Below, in pieces: positions 43,055-50,959 of a stretch of 64,000 nucleotides of DNA. The stretch is from a virus, in IMG/VR virus record IMGVR_UViG_3300042197_004918, positions 62,001-126,000 of that record; one strand, given 5' to 3'. The notes below the pieces were generated by a model, which was given only the letters and a program-made list of their open reading frames with translations, was not told the DNA's origin and ran no database searches. The position numbers and the translations under genes are program-made. Positions within the stretch are counted from its first letter, which is position 1. Each line of letters opens with the position of its first letter.

Positions 43055-43296
43055 AAGTCTTTTTCGGTCAATCTATTAACCGTGGATAGGATTGTTGATT
43101 TACATTCGTCATTATCAGCGGGCACCCAGTCTGGATGTCCATCACACAATTTCGCAGCTCTCAACATCCCTTCTTTAATTGCATCAATCTGAATCTGTTT
43201 GATAATAAACGAATACTCACTCTGCATCAACGGATAGCCATCTTGTCTATCAATCGCTGCTCCTATTTGTTTTGCCCAGTCTTCTGCGGGTTTCAT
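43051..43296 (-). CDS. Hypothetical protein, 81 residues
   Basis: The start is set at ATG 43296 (MKPAEDWAKQIGAAID), 5 nt after the upstream stop; a longer frame to 43443 runs through the upstream gene. Soluble, helical, with two cysteines. No family is recognised. Confidence 0.55.
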   Translation of the reverse strand: MKPAEDWAKQIGAAIDRQDGYPLMQSEYSFIIKQIQIDAIKEGMLRAAKLCDGHPDWVPADNDECKSTILSTVNRLTEKDL

Positions 43297-43300
43297 AGAG

Positions 43301-43663
43301 TTATTGCCTTTCTGCCCAATCCCACGCCCAAATCCAAGCTCCGATTGTCGCCAAAAACCCAGCCAAATAGTGAAACGGTGTAGGAGACTCCTTGTATGCG
43401 TGCCATAGAGATGACAAAGCAAGGAAAGCAAGGAATAATACAACGATTAGAACGAAGCATCCGATGACCAACATTGTTCCGCTAGTAATAAGTTCGGCGA
43501 CAATTTTTCTCCAACTTTGTTTTTTTAGATATGCGAAGTAATTTTTCATATTATTTGTCAGTAGCTTAGTCCCTCTTAAAAAGTATCCATAGATCACTAA
43601 TCCGATATACAAAACCACAAGTGTTCCTATTGCTATAATAAATTCCAACATTTCATCACTCAT
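43301..43663 (-). CDS. Three-helix membrane protein
   Basis: 120 residues with hydrophobic helices at about 8-28, 58-84 and 97-113, and a Lys/Arg-rich loop (YLKKQSWRK). It lies 2 nt downstream of the TolQ/ExbB-like gene. No family is recognised; it may be a further subunit of the envelope cassette. Confidence 0.62.
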   Translation of the reverse strand: MSDEMLEFIIAIGTLVVLYIGLVIYGYFLRGTKLLTNNMKNYFAYLKKQSWRKIVAELITSGTMLVIGCFVLIVVLFLAFLALSSLWHAYKESPTPFHYLAGFLATIGAWIWAWDWAERQ

Positions 43664-43665
43664 AA

Positions 43666-44142
43666 TTAATCCTTCATCGAATACTCAGCAATAAACATCT
43701 GCAATCTGAGAATCAAATTTGCGACCATCCCGACAAGGGTAGGAATGAAAGCCGTGCTAAGACCATTCTTAATCGCGCCTATGAGAGAATTAACATCGCT
43801 GCCCATACCGAGGAACATCATAACGAGGCCGACGATGGTGGAGAGAAGCCCGAGGTCGAAACATATCTCCGAAGCGAATCTCACTAATCCTATCTCTTTT
43901 AAGATAACATCTTTTTCGGGATAATACGCAGAGGAACATCTATATGTTGCGTTCCACACATCAATTTCTTTTGATACTTTCCCCATTAAACACGCCGCTG
44001 CCGTGGCAACTGCAATGATGACGAATCCTAAATAAGAGCTGTCGTATTTAAGAAGCCCTGTGAATGCTCCGGCTTTTCCTGCGAAGTAACATCCGACTGT
44101 TGTAGATGCCATTATGATTGTCCAACGTGTGAATATTTTCAT
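43666..44142 (-). CDS. TolQ/ExbB/MotA-like proton channel subunit
   Basis: 158 residues from ATG 44142, since the longer frame runs into the upstream gene. Helices 1-2 are at about 10-50; the last two contain FDLGLLSTIVGLVMMF and LSTAFIPTLVGMVANLI, matching the conserved GLLGT and AL-TTxxG helices of the MotA/TolQ/ExbB family. It is shorter than ExbB (about 240). With the ExbD-like gene in the same unit it suggests a proton-driven envelope machine. Confidence 0.72.
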   Translation of the reverse strand: MKIFTRWTIIMASTTVGCYFAGKAGAFTGLLKYDSSYLGFVIIAVATAAACLMGKVSKEIDVWNATYRCSSAYYPEKDVILKEIGLVRFASEICFDLGLLSTIVGLVMMFLGMGSDVNSLIGAIKNGLSTAFIPTLVGMVANLILRLQMFIAEYSMKD

Positions 44143-44146
44143 TATC

Positions 44147-44971
44147 TTAATTATTGGTTCTAGTTGTCGGTGTATTTGTGACTCCGATAAAATTGTTTGT
44201 AGAGAACCTAAACGGGAAACCATTGGTTCCTTCTGGAACCATAAAAAGTTTAACAATAGGTCTGATTGGGTCGCCCATATAGTCTCGATTGTAGTGCCAC
44301 GGCGGGTTTATACCCGATTCATACGCTACCTTCTCAATCATCTTAGAATAAGGCTTGTTGGTGAATCTGTCAAGGTGGAACGAATAGAAATTGCTTACAG
44401 TAAGTTGGCAATATAAATCGAACGACATATCAATGGGTCGTTCAATTTTAGCTCTGACCGTATGTTCTACGTCAAGATTGCTTGCGTGAAGACACTCGTG
44501 AATAACAGTGCTTCCGAAATCTCTCATCGCATTCAAGTCGTGAATACTAGGCGGTTTCAGTGACGTGGTTATTGCGATAAACGCCCTCCACGGTTCTCTA
44601 TATTGATGGAACACTGTCATTCCAAGAAGGGAGTTGTTGGTTCCCATGCTTGTCAACATATCATCCGACCAATACATATTTTTGTAATCTACATTGTATT
44701 TGATTCCAGTGATGTTCTCCATAAACGTGACTGCGAGTTGAGCCACAGCAACATCTTGTGTAGAAAACTTTCGTGAAAACGTCCAATCTACACCAGCAAA
44801 TTCGTCGTTTTCTCGTGGGACATTGATTTTTACTGCTGACATCCTCTTGCCGGTTACGTTTTCTAATTGAATCGGTGTTCTAGGGTCAGCGACCGTAGTA
44901 AATGACTCTGGTTTTTCTTTACATCCTAGTAAAAATAGGAGCCCAATAATAGTTAATGTAACGATTTTCAT
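44147..44971 (-). CDS. Lipoprotein with HExxH zinc-peptidase motif
   Basis: 274 residues. Lipoprotein signal MKIVTLTIIGLLFLLGC (Cys17). FGSTVIHECLHASNLD about residue 150 has the HExxH zinc motif (HECLH). FRFSTNNFIGVTN near the C-terminus. An exported lipid-anchored metallopeptidase is likely; the family is not recognised. It is the first gene of the envelope cassette, only 5 nt before the TolQ/ExbB-like gene. Confidence 0.68.
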   Translation of the reverse strand: MKIVTLTIIGLLFLLGCKEKPESFTTVADPRTPIQLENVTGKRMSAVKINVPRENDEFAGVDWTFSRKFSTQDVAVAQLAVTFMENITGIKYNVDYKNMYWSDDMLTSMGTNNSLLGMTVFHQYREPWRAFIAITTSLKPPSIHDLNAMRDFGSTVIHECLHASNLDVEHTVRAKIERPIDMSFDLYCQLTVSNFYSFHLDRFTNKPYSKMIEKVAYESGINPPWHYNRDYMGDPIRPIVKLFMVPEGTNGFPFRFSTNNFIGVTNTPTTRTNN

Positions 44972-45014
44972 AACACACTTGACCGCAAATAATACGTATC
45001 AATTTGTAACCAGA

Positions 45015-45416
45015 TTAATTGAATTTGTTTTCTGGAAACACATCTAATTCTGGATTCCAAACTCCTTGAGAAATCATCTTTTCCTTGAGTCGTTTTCTAG
45101 GTTGCATTTTTCTCTTTTTTGCTACAAATTCAACTGTGGCCCAGTCTTCAATCTTTTCGTATAAAGAAAAGAACCCGGGGAGGTCATTCAGTGTCAGACA
45201 ATCCGAGTCAGCACCAGGACCAAAACAGTCATTACAATTTAGGAAGAGAACAATAGTTTCTTCCATAACTTCTTTGTTAAATGGGTCTACAAATTTTCGG
45301 CTATTGCAGAATAGAACGTCTTCATCCAAGAGTTTAGCCAACATGGATTCCTCATTAGGGATACGTTTTCCGTCAATTACGAACCAATATTCGTTTTCAA
45401 TCATAAAATCATTCAT
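45015..45416 (-). CDS. Hypothetical protein with CNDC motif
   Basis: 133 residues. EYWFVIDGKRIPNEESM, VDPFNKEVM and LNCNDCFGPGADSDC. The 55762-56199 protein shares the same order (WYVIGEEF, LDPWNRPF, DCNDCIG), so they may be distant paralogues. Function unknown. Overlaps the next gene by 4 nt upstream. Confidence 0.58.
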   Translation of the reverse strand: MNDFMIENEYWFVIDGKRIPNEESMLAKLLDEDVLFCNSRKFVDPFNKEVMEETIVLFLNCNDCFGPGADSDCLTLNDLPGFFSLYEKIEDWATVEFVAKKRKMQPRKRLKEKMISQGVWNPELDVFPENKFN

Positions 45417-45730
45417 TGCATGAAGAGGATGTCTACCCGGAGTCCAGTTTCCGTGGAACAGATAGCAACGTTTCTCCCGTAATCCTTATCCGCATAGACT
45501 CTGAAGTTTTCTCTCGCCGATTCACTCATGGTTACACCTAAAGATTCAAGAAGCGCGTTCTTATCAAAGGGCATCTCTGGATTATGCGGATATGCAATCA
45601 CGTCGAAGTCTTTTGTGGATTTCCCCTTGAATAGAACTGATCCTGTAAATCCGAGGTGGAAGTTCTGTGCTGCCGCAATTGGTTCTTTCTCTCGTATCCA
45701 ATTTATTGCGATTTCGGGTGTAATGGTCAT
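45413..45730 (-). CDS. Nucleotidyltransferase-like protein, 105 residues
   Basis: Start at MTITPEIAI (45730), overlapping the upstream stop (ATGA); the longer frame to 45796 lies inside that gene. FHLGFTGSVLFKGKSTKDFD followed by VIAYP gives a G-S and D-x-D-like site, and GLRVDILFM supplies a third acid, as in minimal nucleotidyltransferases. The target is unknown. Confidence 0.6.
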   Translation of the reverse strand: MTITPEIAINWIREKEPIAAAQNFHLGFTGSVLFKGKSTKDFDVIAYPHNPEMPFDKNALLESLGVTMSESARENFRVYADKDYGRNVAICSTETGLRVDILFMQ

Positions 45731-46338
45731 AGTTTGTTTATTATGTATGATTCTATTGTTCTGGACGTAGGTATCCACCGCGTAAGTCTTCTCCATGTTT
45801 TGAATATCTGATGAATTGCATTCTCCAGTGGTTTGGGTTTCATCGAATTGAAGAGGGCGTCTAATCTGGCTTCTCTTTCAGACCTATCTCTACGCTCAAA
45901 CTTCAACAGTTTTACATCTGACATGATGGAGTTTGAAAACGTGACTTCGTATTCTATCCAATAATCGAATTTGGTAGTATATTCATACCGTTCATCCATA
46001 GGCGAATAGAATTCGTGGATTGTGATGGTTTTATTGTGAACATAATAAGGGACCCACGTTATGTTATATTTTACTGACTTTTGGAGATTGGTGCTGATGT
46101 CAAATAGTTCGGAATATTTCTTAGAATACTCCGGGTCGTCCACGTATTTTAAATCATACTTCTCAGCCCAGAGAGTTCCGTCTTCACGCAGTTCGTAACT
46201 ACCCATTCCCCTTCCAAGGCCTTTTGTCTGAAAAGAAACCAAGCTTTCGATTGACTTCCCGCCAAACTCTGATAATAATCCCTCATCTTTTGGGAGGGGA
46301 AGCTTGATTTTACATCTTATTGTGTCGTATAATCCCAT
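45727..46338 (-). CDS. Conserved phage-type hypothetical protein, 203 residues
   Basis: MGLYDTIRCKIKLPLP at the N-terminus is a pattern seen in small conserved phage proteins. The body is beta-rich (YYVHNKTITIHEFYSP), with a basic C-terminus. The function is not known. It overlaps the nucleotidyltransferase-like gene by 4 nt. Confidence 0.6.
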   Translation of the reverse strand: MGLYDTIRCKIKLPLPKDEGLLSEFGGKSIESLVSFQTKGLGRGMGSYELREDGTLWAEKYDLKYVDDPEYSKKYSELFDISTNLQKSVKYNITWVPYYVHNKTITIHEFYSPMDERYEYTTKFDYWIEYEVTFSNSIMSDVKLLKFERRDRSEREARLDALFNSMKPKPLENAIHQIFKTWRRLTRWIPTSRTIESYIINKL

Positions 46339-46347
46339 AATAAATCC

Positions 46348-46626
46348 TTATTTTCTGAAAATTAAGTCTGAAAGGTGTTGGTGGAGTTCGGTGAGCGCAT
46401 CTTGTTTGCCCTTCAAAACTCCCTCATCGTATGCACGAGTGTTAACTATGGTCAACAATTCTCCCATATCGTGAACATGAAAATCCAACGGAACGTATAT
46501 TCTTCTGAAATGTAAATGCCATACGGAGTGTCTATCTGATATGTCTGCTACCGGCAGCCCGCCCATGAATTTCAAATAATTGACCGTTGCTTCATCGGGA
46601 TGATCTCTGTGTGCGTAGTATGCCAT
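46348..46626 (-). CDS. Hypothetical protein, 92 residues
   Basis: Histidine-rich N-terminal half (YYAHRDHPDEATV, HSVWHLHFRRIYVPLDFHVH) and a helical C-terminus. It could bind metal. No family is recognised. It follows the MazG-like gene by 1 nt. Confidence 0.55.
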   Translation of the reverse strand: MAYYAHRDHPDEATVNYLKFMGGLPVADISDRHSVWHLHFRRIYVPLDFHVHDMGELLTIVNTRAYDEGVLKGKQDALTELHQHLSDLIFRK

Positions 46627-46627
46627 A

Positions 46628-46945
46628 TTACTTTGTTGTAGGTGGTGGAACAGCTAGATATGCGATGGAAGAAAGATTGTGGTTTGAAACGGTTCTTGGG
46701 TCAACTCTCGTTCCATCCTCGAACGCTGATTTTGTTGCTTCCGTCATCTTTAAAAGGTCGGTAAGACTTAAATTATGTCGTTTCTTTGAAAATGCTTCGA
46801 TTGCACCTAACAAGTCTGATAGTTCAACCAGTGCCATGACCGGGTTTTCCGTTTCGAGCGCATCCTTAAATTCGAGGTATTCTTCGTCAATTTTACTAAC
46901 CTCTCCTAAAACTCCCTTTGGTATTTTATTTTTGTGGTATCCCAT
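46628..46945 (-). CDS. MazG-like nucleotide pyrophosphohydrolase
   Basis: 105 residues. VSKIDEEYLEFKDAL (ExxE-type metal site) and VMALVELSDLLGAIEAF (ExxD) give the all-alpha NTP pyrophosphatase pattern. It would hydrolyse nucleoside triphosphates or alarmones. Overlaps the aaRS-like gene by 20 nt. Confidence 0.72.
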   Translation of the reverse strand: MGYHKNKIPKGVLGEVSKIDEEYLEFKDALETENPVMALVELSDLLGAIEAFSKKRHNLSLTDLLKMTEATKSAFEDGTRVDPRTVSNHNLSSIAYLAVPPPTTK

Positions 46946-47501
46946 ATTTTTCCATTACTCGTGACAACCGTGGTTCCGCTACACCAGTAGCATACACCCA
47001 ACTCAAAAAGTCACAACTTCTTATACCATAACTTCCAAGTTCGATATTGTCAAATGAAATGTCGTATTCTCTTCCGGGAACGATGGTTTGAATCACAACT
47101 CGGTCGCCGAGCCTAGTTTGAAAAAAATCGAACGCTGTGCCCAACACGTAATCCAAAGAATCTTCATCAACTTGGTCGGTTTTAATGAGTTCGTTTTTTA
47201 AGAAATACTTGGTATGAAATGAATCGAATGAATCTTCACGGAAGCATGGAGTCACGGTCTGAAACTGGCCCTTGGGTAGAAACCCCTTATTGTAAAGATA
47301 TAAAAACGATTGTTCTCCGGAAGCCACAAGGACTTTGTTTTTCTCCTTGATGGTGAAATCTGGAAGAGTTTCTCCTGGGCCGAATACGGGCTTAGTTATA
47401 TCGGAGATAGCCTTCGTCACCGTCCACGGGCTTTCTACTCTCTTAAAACCACGTTTTTCGTAGAATTCTATTGAATCTTGGATGTTCTTGTAATTTATCA
47501 T
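46926..47501 (-). CDS. Class II aminoacyl-tRNA synthetase-like fragment protein
   Basis: 191 residues. VTPCFREDSFDSFH followed by TKYFLKNELI corresponds to class II motif 2, and IELGSYGIRSCDF to motif 3 (G-x-G-x-R). No anticodon-binding domain is present, and the protein is much shorter than a true synthetase. It may charge or adenylate something other than tRNA, or assist the phage tRNAs. Similar short paralogues exist in large phages to my knowledge. Confidence 0.6.
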   Translation of the reverse strand: MINYKNIQDSIEFYEKRGFKRVESPWTVTKAISDITKPVFGPGETLPDFTIKEKNKVLVASGEQSFLYLYNKGFLPKGQFQTVTPCFREDSFDSFHTKYFLKNELIKTDQVDEDSLDYVLGTAFDFFQTRLGDRVVIQTIVPGREYDISFDNIELGSYGIRSCDFLSWVYATGVAEPRLSRVMEKYGIPQK

Positions 47502-47764
47502 ACAGTTGGTTTTAACTTTAGAATGTCAGTCAATACTCCGCCAGTAGCAAGAACTAAATGAACGTAATCTAGGTTATCATCTATTAGGACGCCGCCGAAA
47601 ATGTCTCCATTCATAGGTTTCCATAGATATTCGGCTCCAGCGAAGTGACGTTTATGTTCGTCCGTGAGTTGTGAAATGTCCGTGAAAGATGCGGCAATTT
47701 TTGTTTTCTTTCCAGACTTCAACCAACCGTCTAACAGTGATTCCAGTTCTTTTACGGTTCTCAT
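47498..47764 (-). CDS. Hypothetical protein, 88 residues
   Basis: Alpha/beta protein (MRTVKELESLLDGWLKSG...) with no recognised family. It overlaps both neighbours by 4 nt, so it is translated in a tightly coupled chain. Confidence 0.58.
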   Translation of the reverse strand: MRTVKELESLLDGWLKSGKKTKIAASFTDISQLTDEHKRHFAGAEYLWKPMNGDIFGGVLIDDNLDYVHLVLATGGVLTDILKLKPTV

Positions 47765-47991
47765 AAATCAATTATTTCCACATCAAACTCATTCTTACTA
47801 CAGAGTTCTCCGTCCGTGCTTCCATCGGGCATCATTCCTCTCACACAAATTCCCCATCCCAGGTCGTCTTCTTCCCATTTTTCCAAAGTGATATGTTTCT
47901 TTAATTCGTATTCCTCATTATAGTCATACACTTGGGTCCCTGACCTAAACCACGAAGAAGGTTCTTTTACTGTAAGTTTTACGTATTTCAT
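47761..47991 (-). CDS. Hypothetical protein, 76 residues
   Basis: Beta-rich acidic protein (MKYVKLTVKEPSSWFRSG...). No family is recognised. ATGA overlaps on both sides support it. Confidence 0.56.
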   Translation of the reverse strand: MKYVKLTVKEPSSWFRSGTQVYDYNEEYELKKHITLEKWEEDDLGWGICVRGMMPDGSTDGELCSKNEFDVEIIDL

Positions 47992-48245
47992 ATCAATATC
48001 AATGCCAACTTTTCTTTTCTCGAAAGTTTCTTTATTTGGTGTTCACGCTTTAATGCTTCGGATTTGGTTTTTAACTCTTCTGAATACACTAATGTCACCG
48101 GTGTTCTTCGTCGAGTATATTTAGCGCCCTTCCCACGATTATGAGTCTTTACTCGTTTTTCCAAATCATCGGTGTAGCCACAATATAATGTGTTATCTAC
48201 ACATCTCAGTAGGTATACAAAGTAAACTTTTGTGATATTATTCAT
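47988..48245 (-). CDS. GIY-YIG endonuclease-like protein (YhbQ type)
   Basis: 85 residues: VYFVYLLRCVDNTLYCGYTD (the GIY-YIG pair read as VYLLRC and YCGYT), DLEKRVKTHNRGKGAKYTRR (catalytic Arg) and SEALKREHQIKKLSR (Glu). It is the single-domain UPF0213/YhbQ form. A nuclease acting on nucleic acids is expected; the biological role is unknown. Confidence 0.82.
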   Translation of the reverse strand: MNNITKVYFVYLLRCVDNTLYCGYTDDLEKRVKTHNRGKGAKYTRRRTPVTLVYSEELKTKSEALKREHQIKKLSRKEKLALILI

Positions 48246-48438
48246 TTATTCCTGCGAACTCTTCCGCTCCAGAACTTACATCGGAATAAAAAAACCTTGT
48301 GTTTCCGTGGACATTAAGTTCCAAATTTCTTTCTAAATCCATCCTTGAACAATTCTCAAGGGTTGAATAAATTTGGTCAGTTGACTTCTGAAACAGTCGA
48401 ATAGTGGTATCTCTGACGATTGATATGTTATTCCCCAT
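48238..48438 (-). CDS. Hypothetical protein, 66 residues
   Basis: Start taken at ATG 48438 (MGNNISIV), inside the 3' end of the upstream gene; an ATG at 48447 is three codons earlier. Soluble protein, no recognised family, overlapping the GIY-YIG start by 8 nt. Confidence 0.5.
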   Translation of the reverse strand: MGNNISIVRDTTIRLFQKSTDQIYSTLENCSRMDLERNLELNVHGNTRFFYSDVSSGAEEFAGINE

Positions 48439-48634
48439 ATAAAGCATAAACTAGGTTTAAATCTGATATTGTCCGAACGGCACTTTCGATTGGAATTGAA
48501 ATAGATTGTGCTTCTATTCTATCCATTGTTTCTTTTGAAATTTCGTATAAGCATCTATTTGTCGAATTATGGTCTACCGAGTGGCTAAATTTTTCAAATA
48601 CCCTATCAATTCGTCTGTTTGCTGACAGTTTCAT
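48428..48634 (-). CDS. Hypothetical protein, 68 residues
   Basis: ATG 48634 (MKLSANRRID) overlaps the upstream stop (ATGA), which decides the start. Basic N-terminus and helical body. No family is recognised. Confidence 0.55.
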   Translation of the reverse strand: MKLSANRRIDRVFEKFSHSVDHNSTNRCLYEISKETMDRIEAQSISIPIESAVRTISDLNLVYALYGE

Positions 48635-48924
48635 TTCATGTCTATGTAATGGAACACTAGCCCTGCCCATTCATCTTGAAGAAAATCGACTTCATCCGAA
48701 TTTAATCTCGAAGAAATGGTTTTTGGCATATCAAGATAATCGGGGTAATCAAACGAACAAGCAAGGTCATCACTTAACGACTCACATTCACGTTTGGTTA
48801 ACAACCTCATGCCATGTTCTGTAGCATATTCCTTTATTATTCGTTTTCCATTTCGATTAAACCACTCAACTGCCTTTTTGAGAGTTTTAGTGACTCGGCC
48901 GTAAGGATAGTCGGATGATTTCAT
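48631..48924 (-). CDS. Hypothetical protein, 97 residues
   Basis: Helical, charged protein (MKSSDYPYGRVTKTLKKAVEW...). It overlaps the thymidylate synthase stop by 4 nt. No family is recognised. Confidence 0.56.
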   Translation of the reverse strand: MKSSDYPYGRVTKTLKKAVEWFNRNGKRIIKEYATEHGMRLLTKRECESLSDDLACSFDYPDYLDMPKTISSRLNSDEVDFLQDEWAGLVFHYIDMK

Positions 48925-50039
48925 ACAGCCACCGCCGCTTTAATTGCATCCTGCGGATGGTATCCGGTCAATTCTATGTCTTCAAATTTTATATCAAATA
49001 TGGATTTGCCCGGAGTCTTAATCGTCACTCTTGGAAGTTCTCCGGGATGTCTTCCCAGTTGAGTCTTGGACTGTTCGACATGATTCTCATACAAGTGTAG
49101 GTCAGCTATACTTGCTACCAACGTTCCTACCACCATGTTTAGTTGATTTGCTACCAGATGGGTTAATAGGGCGTAGAATGCGTCATTATAAGGCTTTCCT
49201 AAGAAAATATCGTTTGACCTCATCGAATAGTAACAATTCAATCGCCTGGTAGGAATGTTATGATACTTTCTTTCTCCCTCCGAACCGTTTCCGGTGAAAG
49301 GTTTATCTTTTGGCCAACACTTTTCGTGAAGCAATCTGTTTTGTTCATCCAACGTCAGCTCTTCCGTCCCAAATTGAATATAGTTGTGACAGGCAGGAAG
49401 AACCGCATCTTCCTTTCGGTTACTGTGGAACGGGTGCCATGCTGAAATGATTATCCTACGACTGTCTGGGTTTGTTTTTAAATCGTTTAAGGCGGTTGAC
49501 AACTGGTCGATTTCGATACTGTCTTCTTCATACGACATATCCGCGCCTGCCTGCCACGTTCTAGCCGGAAATCTCCGCCACAGACCACCGTAAGCAAACT
49601 TTCCCACGCTACCGAATCGAAATGCAAAGATTTCGTTGTCAACAATCCGTTGTTCAAATTCTTTTTGTGTAAACGGTCGGTTACTTCTAGCACCAATATC
49701 CATGCCATAAAATGTTCCTCCCTCGGTGCAAATTGCCATACCGTTTTCTTCATAATGTTTGAGATATGACTGATACGGCCACTCCGTCCAGAAAGTCACT
49801 CCGTTTTGAAGCAAATAACGGATGTTTGTGTCTCCGTGAATCATCCACAAAAGTTCGTGAACCACACTTTTCCAATACATCTTCTTTGTGGTCATCAAAG
49901 GAAATCCCTGATTCAGGTCAATGTGTGTCTGCCGGCCCCATACCTTACGGGTATCAATTCCTGTTCTGTTTGAGGATTTTCTACCGTTTGAAAATACATC
50001 GAATAACAATGCAAAGTAATCTGATTCGTATTTATTCAT
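48921..50039 (-). CDS. thyA: Thymidylate synthase (ThyA type)
   Basis: 372 residues from ATG 50039 (MNKYESDYF). SSNRTGIDTRKVWG, RRIIISAWHP, LPACHNYIQF with the catalytic Cys, YYSMRSNDIFLGKPYNDAFY and DLHLYENHVEQSKTQLGRHP are the ThyA core. The Asn before DAFY argues for dUMP rather than dCMP as substrate. It is about 100 residues longer than the E. coli enzyme, with insertions before and after the Cys. Works with DHFR and dCMP deaminase of the same block to make dTMP. Confidence 0.92.
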   Translation of the reverse strand: MNKYESDYFALLFDVFSNGRKSSNRTGIDTRKVWGRQTHIDLNQGFPLMTTKKMYWKSVVHELLWMIHGDTNIRYLLQNGVTFWTEWPYQSYLKHYEENGMAICTEGGTFYGMDIGARSNRPFTQKEFEQRIVDNEIFAFRFGSVGKFAYGGLWRRFPARTWQAGADMSYEEDSIEIDQLSTALNDLKTNPDSRRIIISAWHPFHSNRKEDAVLPACHNYIQFGTEELTLDEQNRLLHEKCWPKDKPFTGNGSEGERKYHNIPTRRLNCYYSMRSNDIFLGKPYNDAFYALLTHLVANQLNMVVGTLVASIADLHLYENHVEQSKTQLGRHPGELPRVTIKTPGKSIFDIKFEDIELTGYHPQDAIKAAVAV

Positions 50040-50226
50040 ATTCTTCTTTAATAATCTCCAAAAGACTTTGTAGTTCGTCTTTATCAATGCCACCGTTCAT
50101 ATAGGCCACGAACGGATAGTAACCTTTTTTAATCTCAACTGTGGCAGCACTGTTCTCATATACATCAGTTTTCTCTATGAGACTCCACTGATGGCCGCCG
50201 ATATACTCCCATTTTCTGTTTTTCAT
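50032..50226 (-). CDS. Hypothetical protein, 64 residues
   Basis: MKNRKWEYIGGHQWSLIEKT, then a helical C-terminus. It overlaps thyA by 8 nt and the upstream gene by 4 nt. No family is recognised. Confidence 0.52.
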   Translation of the reverse strand: MKNRKWEYIGGHQWSLIEKTDVYENSAATVEIKKGYYPFVAYMNGGIDKDELQSLLEIIKEEYE

Positions 50227-50417
50227 AAAATCGGATTAACGTCACGATTTAATTGGACTATAAACGCAACATCAGCTGTATAGGCAGCTTTGGATAATGG
50301 GTCTATGAACAGCATATATGGAGAATTGAGTTCCCAACCTGCTTTTGCTAAAAATTCGTTGATATACTCGACGGCTTCTTTCCCAGCTTCCACTCGTTCA
50401 CTCGTTCTCATATTCAT
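50223..50417 (-). CDS. Hypothetical protein, 64 residues
   Basis: Start 50417 or the second ATG at 50411. Helical N-terminus (RVEAGKEAVEYINEFLAKAG) and a short beta segment. No family is recognised. Confidence 0.5.
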   Translation of the reverse strand: MNMRTSERVEAGKEAVEYINEFLAKAGWELNSPYMLFIDPLSKAAYTADVAFIVQLNRDVNPIL

Positions 50418-50427
50418 AAATCAACGG

Positions 50428-50676
50428 TTATCTTTTAACAAATTTACTAAATTTTCGGTATTCATTCGCGTGGTCGTAAGAGTCGAACGACATACGTTTG
50501 TCACAATCAAGACATCTTACCACCACCCAATATTTATCATCCATAGGATCAAAATTTCCCGTATTTGAATCATAATGTGCATCAACACTCTCATGTGAAC
50601 ATTCGGCTTGAAGATTTCTCAACTGAACATTGAGTTTATCAATTTTCTTGATGACGGATTCAATTTTCGTATTCAT
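50428..50676 (-). CDS. Small zinc-binding protein, 82 residues
   Basis: N-terminal coiled coil (ESVIKKIDKLNVQLRNLQAE) followed by CSH, then VRCLDCDKRM, a Cys/His set that could bind one zinc. No family is recognised. It overlaps the upstream gene by 17 nt. Confidence 0.56.
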   Translation of the reverse strand: MNTKIESVIKKIDKLNVQLRNLQAECSHESVDAHYDSNTGNFDPMDDKYWVVVRCLDCDKRMSFDSYDHANEYRKFSKFVKR

Positions 50677-50959
50677 AAATCATCTTTTCCACTTTTGCCC
50701 ACTCTTCGTTGGACTTTTTAGCAACAGCAAGTTCTACAGCCATGTGGCCTGCGGCCACTTCTATCTGAGCTTCCACGGAATTCATCTTTTCGGTGAATCC
50801 AAGGGAGAACCTTTCGTCCGATTTTTCCATCCTATCCTTTAATTCCATCAATCTGTCAAATTCTGCAATCCAGAAGTTGGCGGAGGATTTAATCATGGTG
50901 TCGGATTCGCCTTGGTCTATTAACCTCTCACGGGATTTCTTTGTAAGTGTCTTTTTCAT
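50660..50959 (-). CDS. Hypothetical helical protein, 99 residues
   Basis: Almost entirely helical and charged (FWIAEFDRLMELKDRMEKSD). It overlaps the DUF5662-like gene by 4 nt. No family is recognised. Confidence 0.55.
   Translation of the reverse strand: MKKTLTKKSRERLIDQGESDTMIKSSANFWIAEFDRLMELKDRMEKSDERFSLGFTEKMNSVEAQIEVAAGHMAVELAVAKKSNEEWAKVEKMIYEYEN

Noticed and set aside
44953-45014. A sigma70 promoter before the HExxH lipoprotein gene
   Set aside because: A TATTAT is present but no -35 lies at 16-18 nt, so the gene may be read from upstream.
48921-50039. dCMP hydroxymethylase instead of thymidylate synthase
   Set aside because: The Asn of the KPYN segment that reads dUMP is kept; a hydroxymethylase would be expected to carry Asp there.
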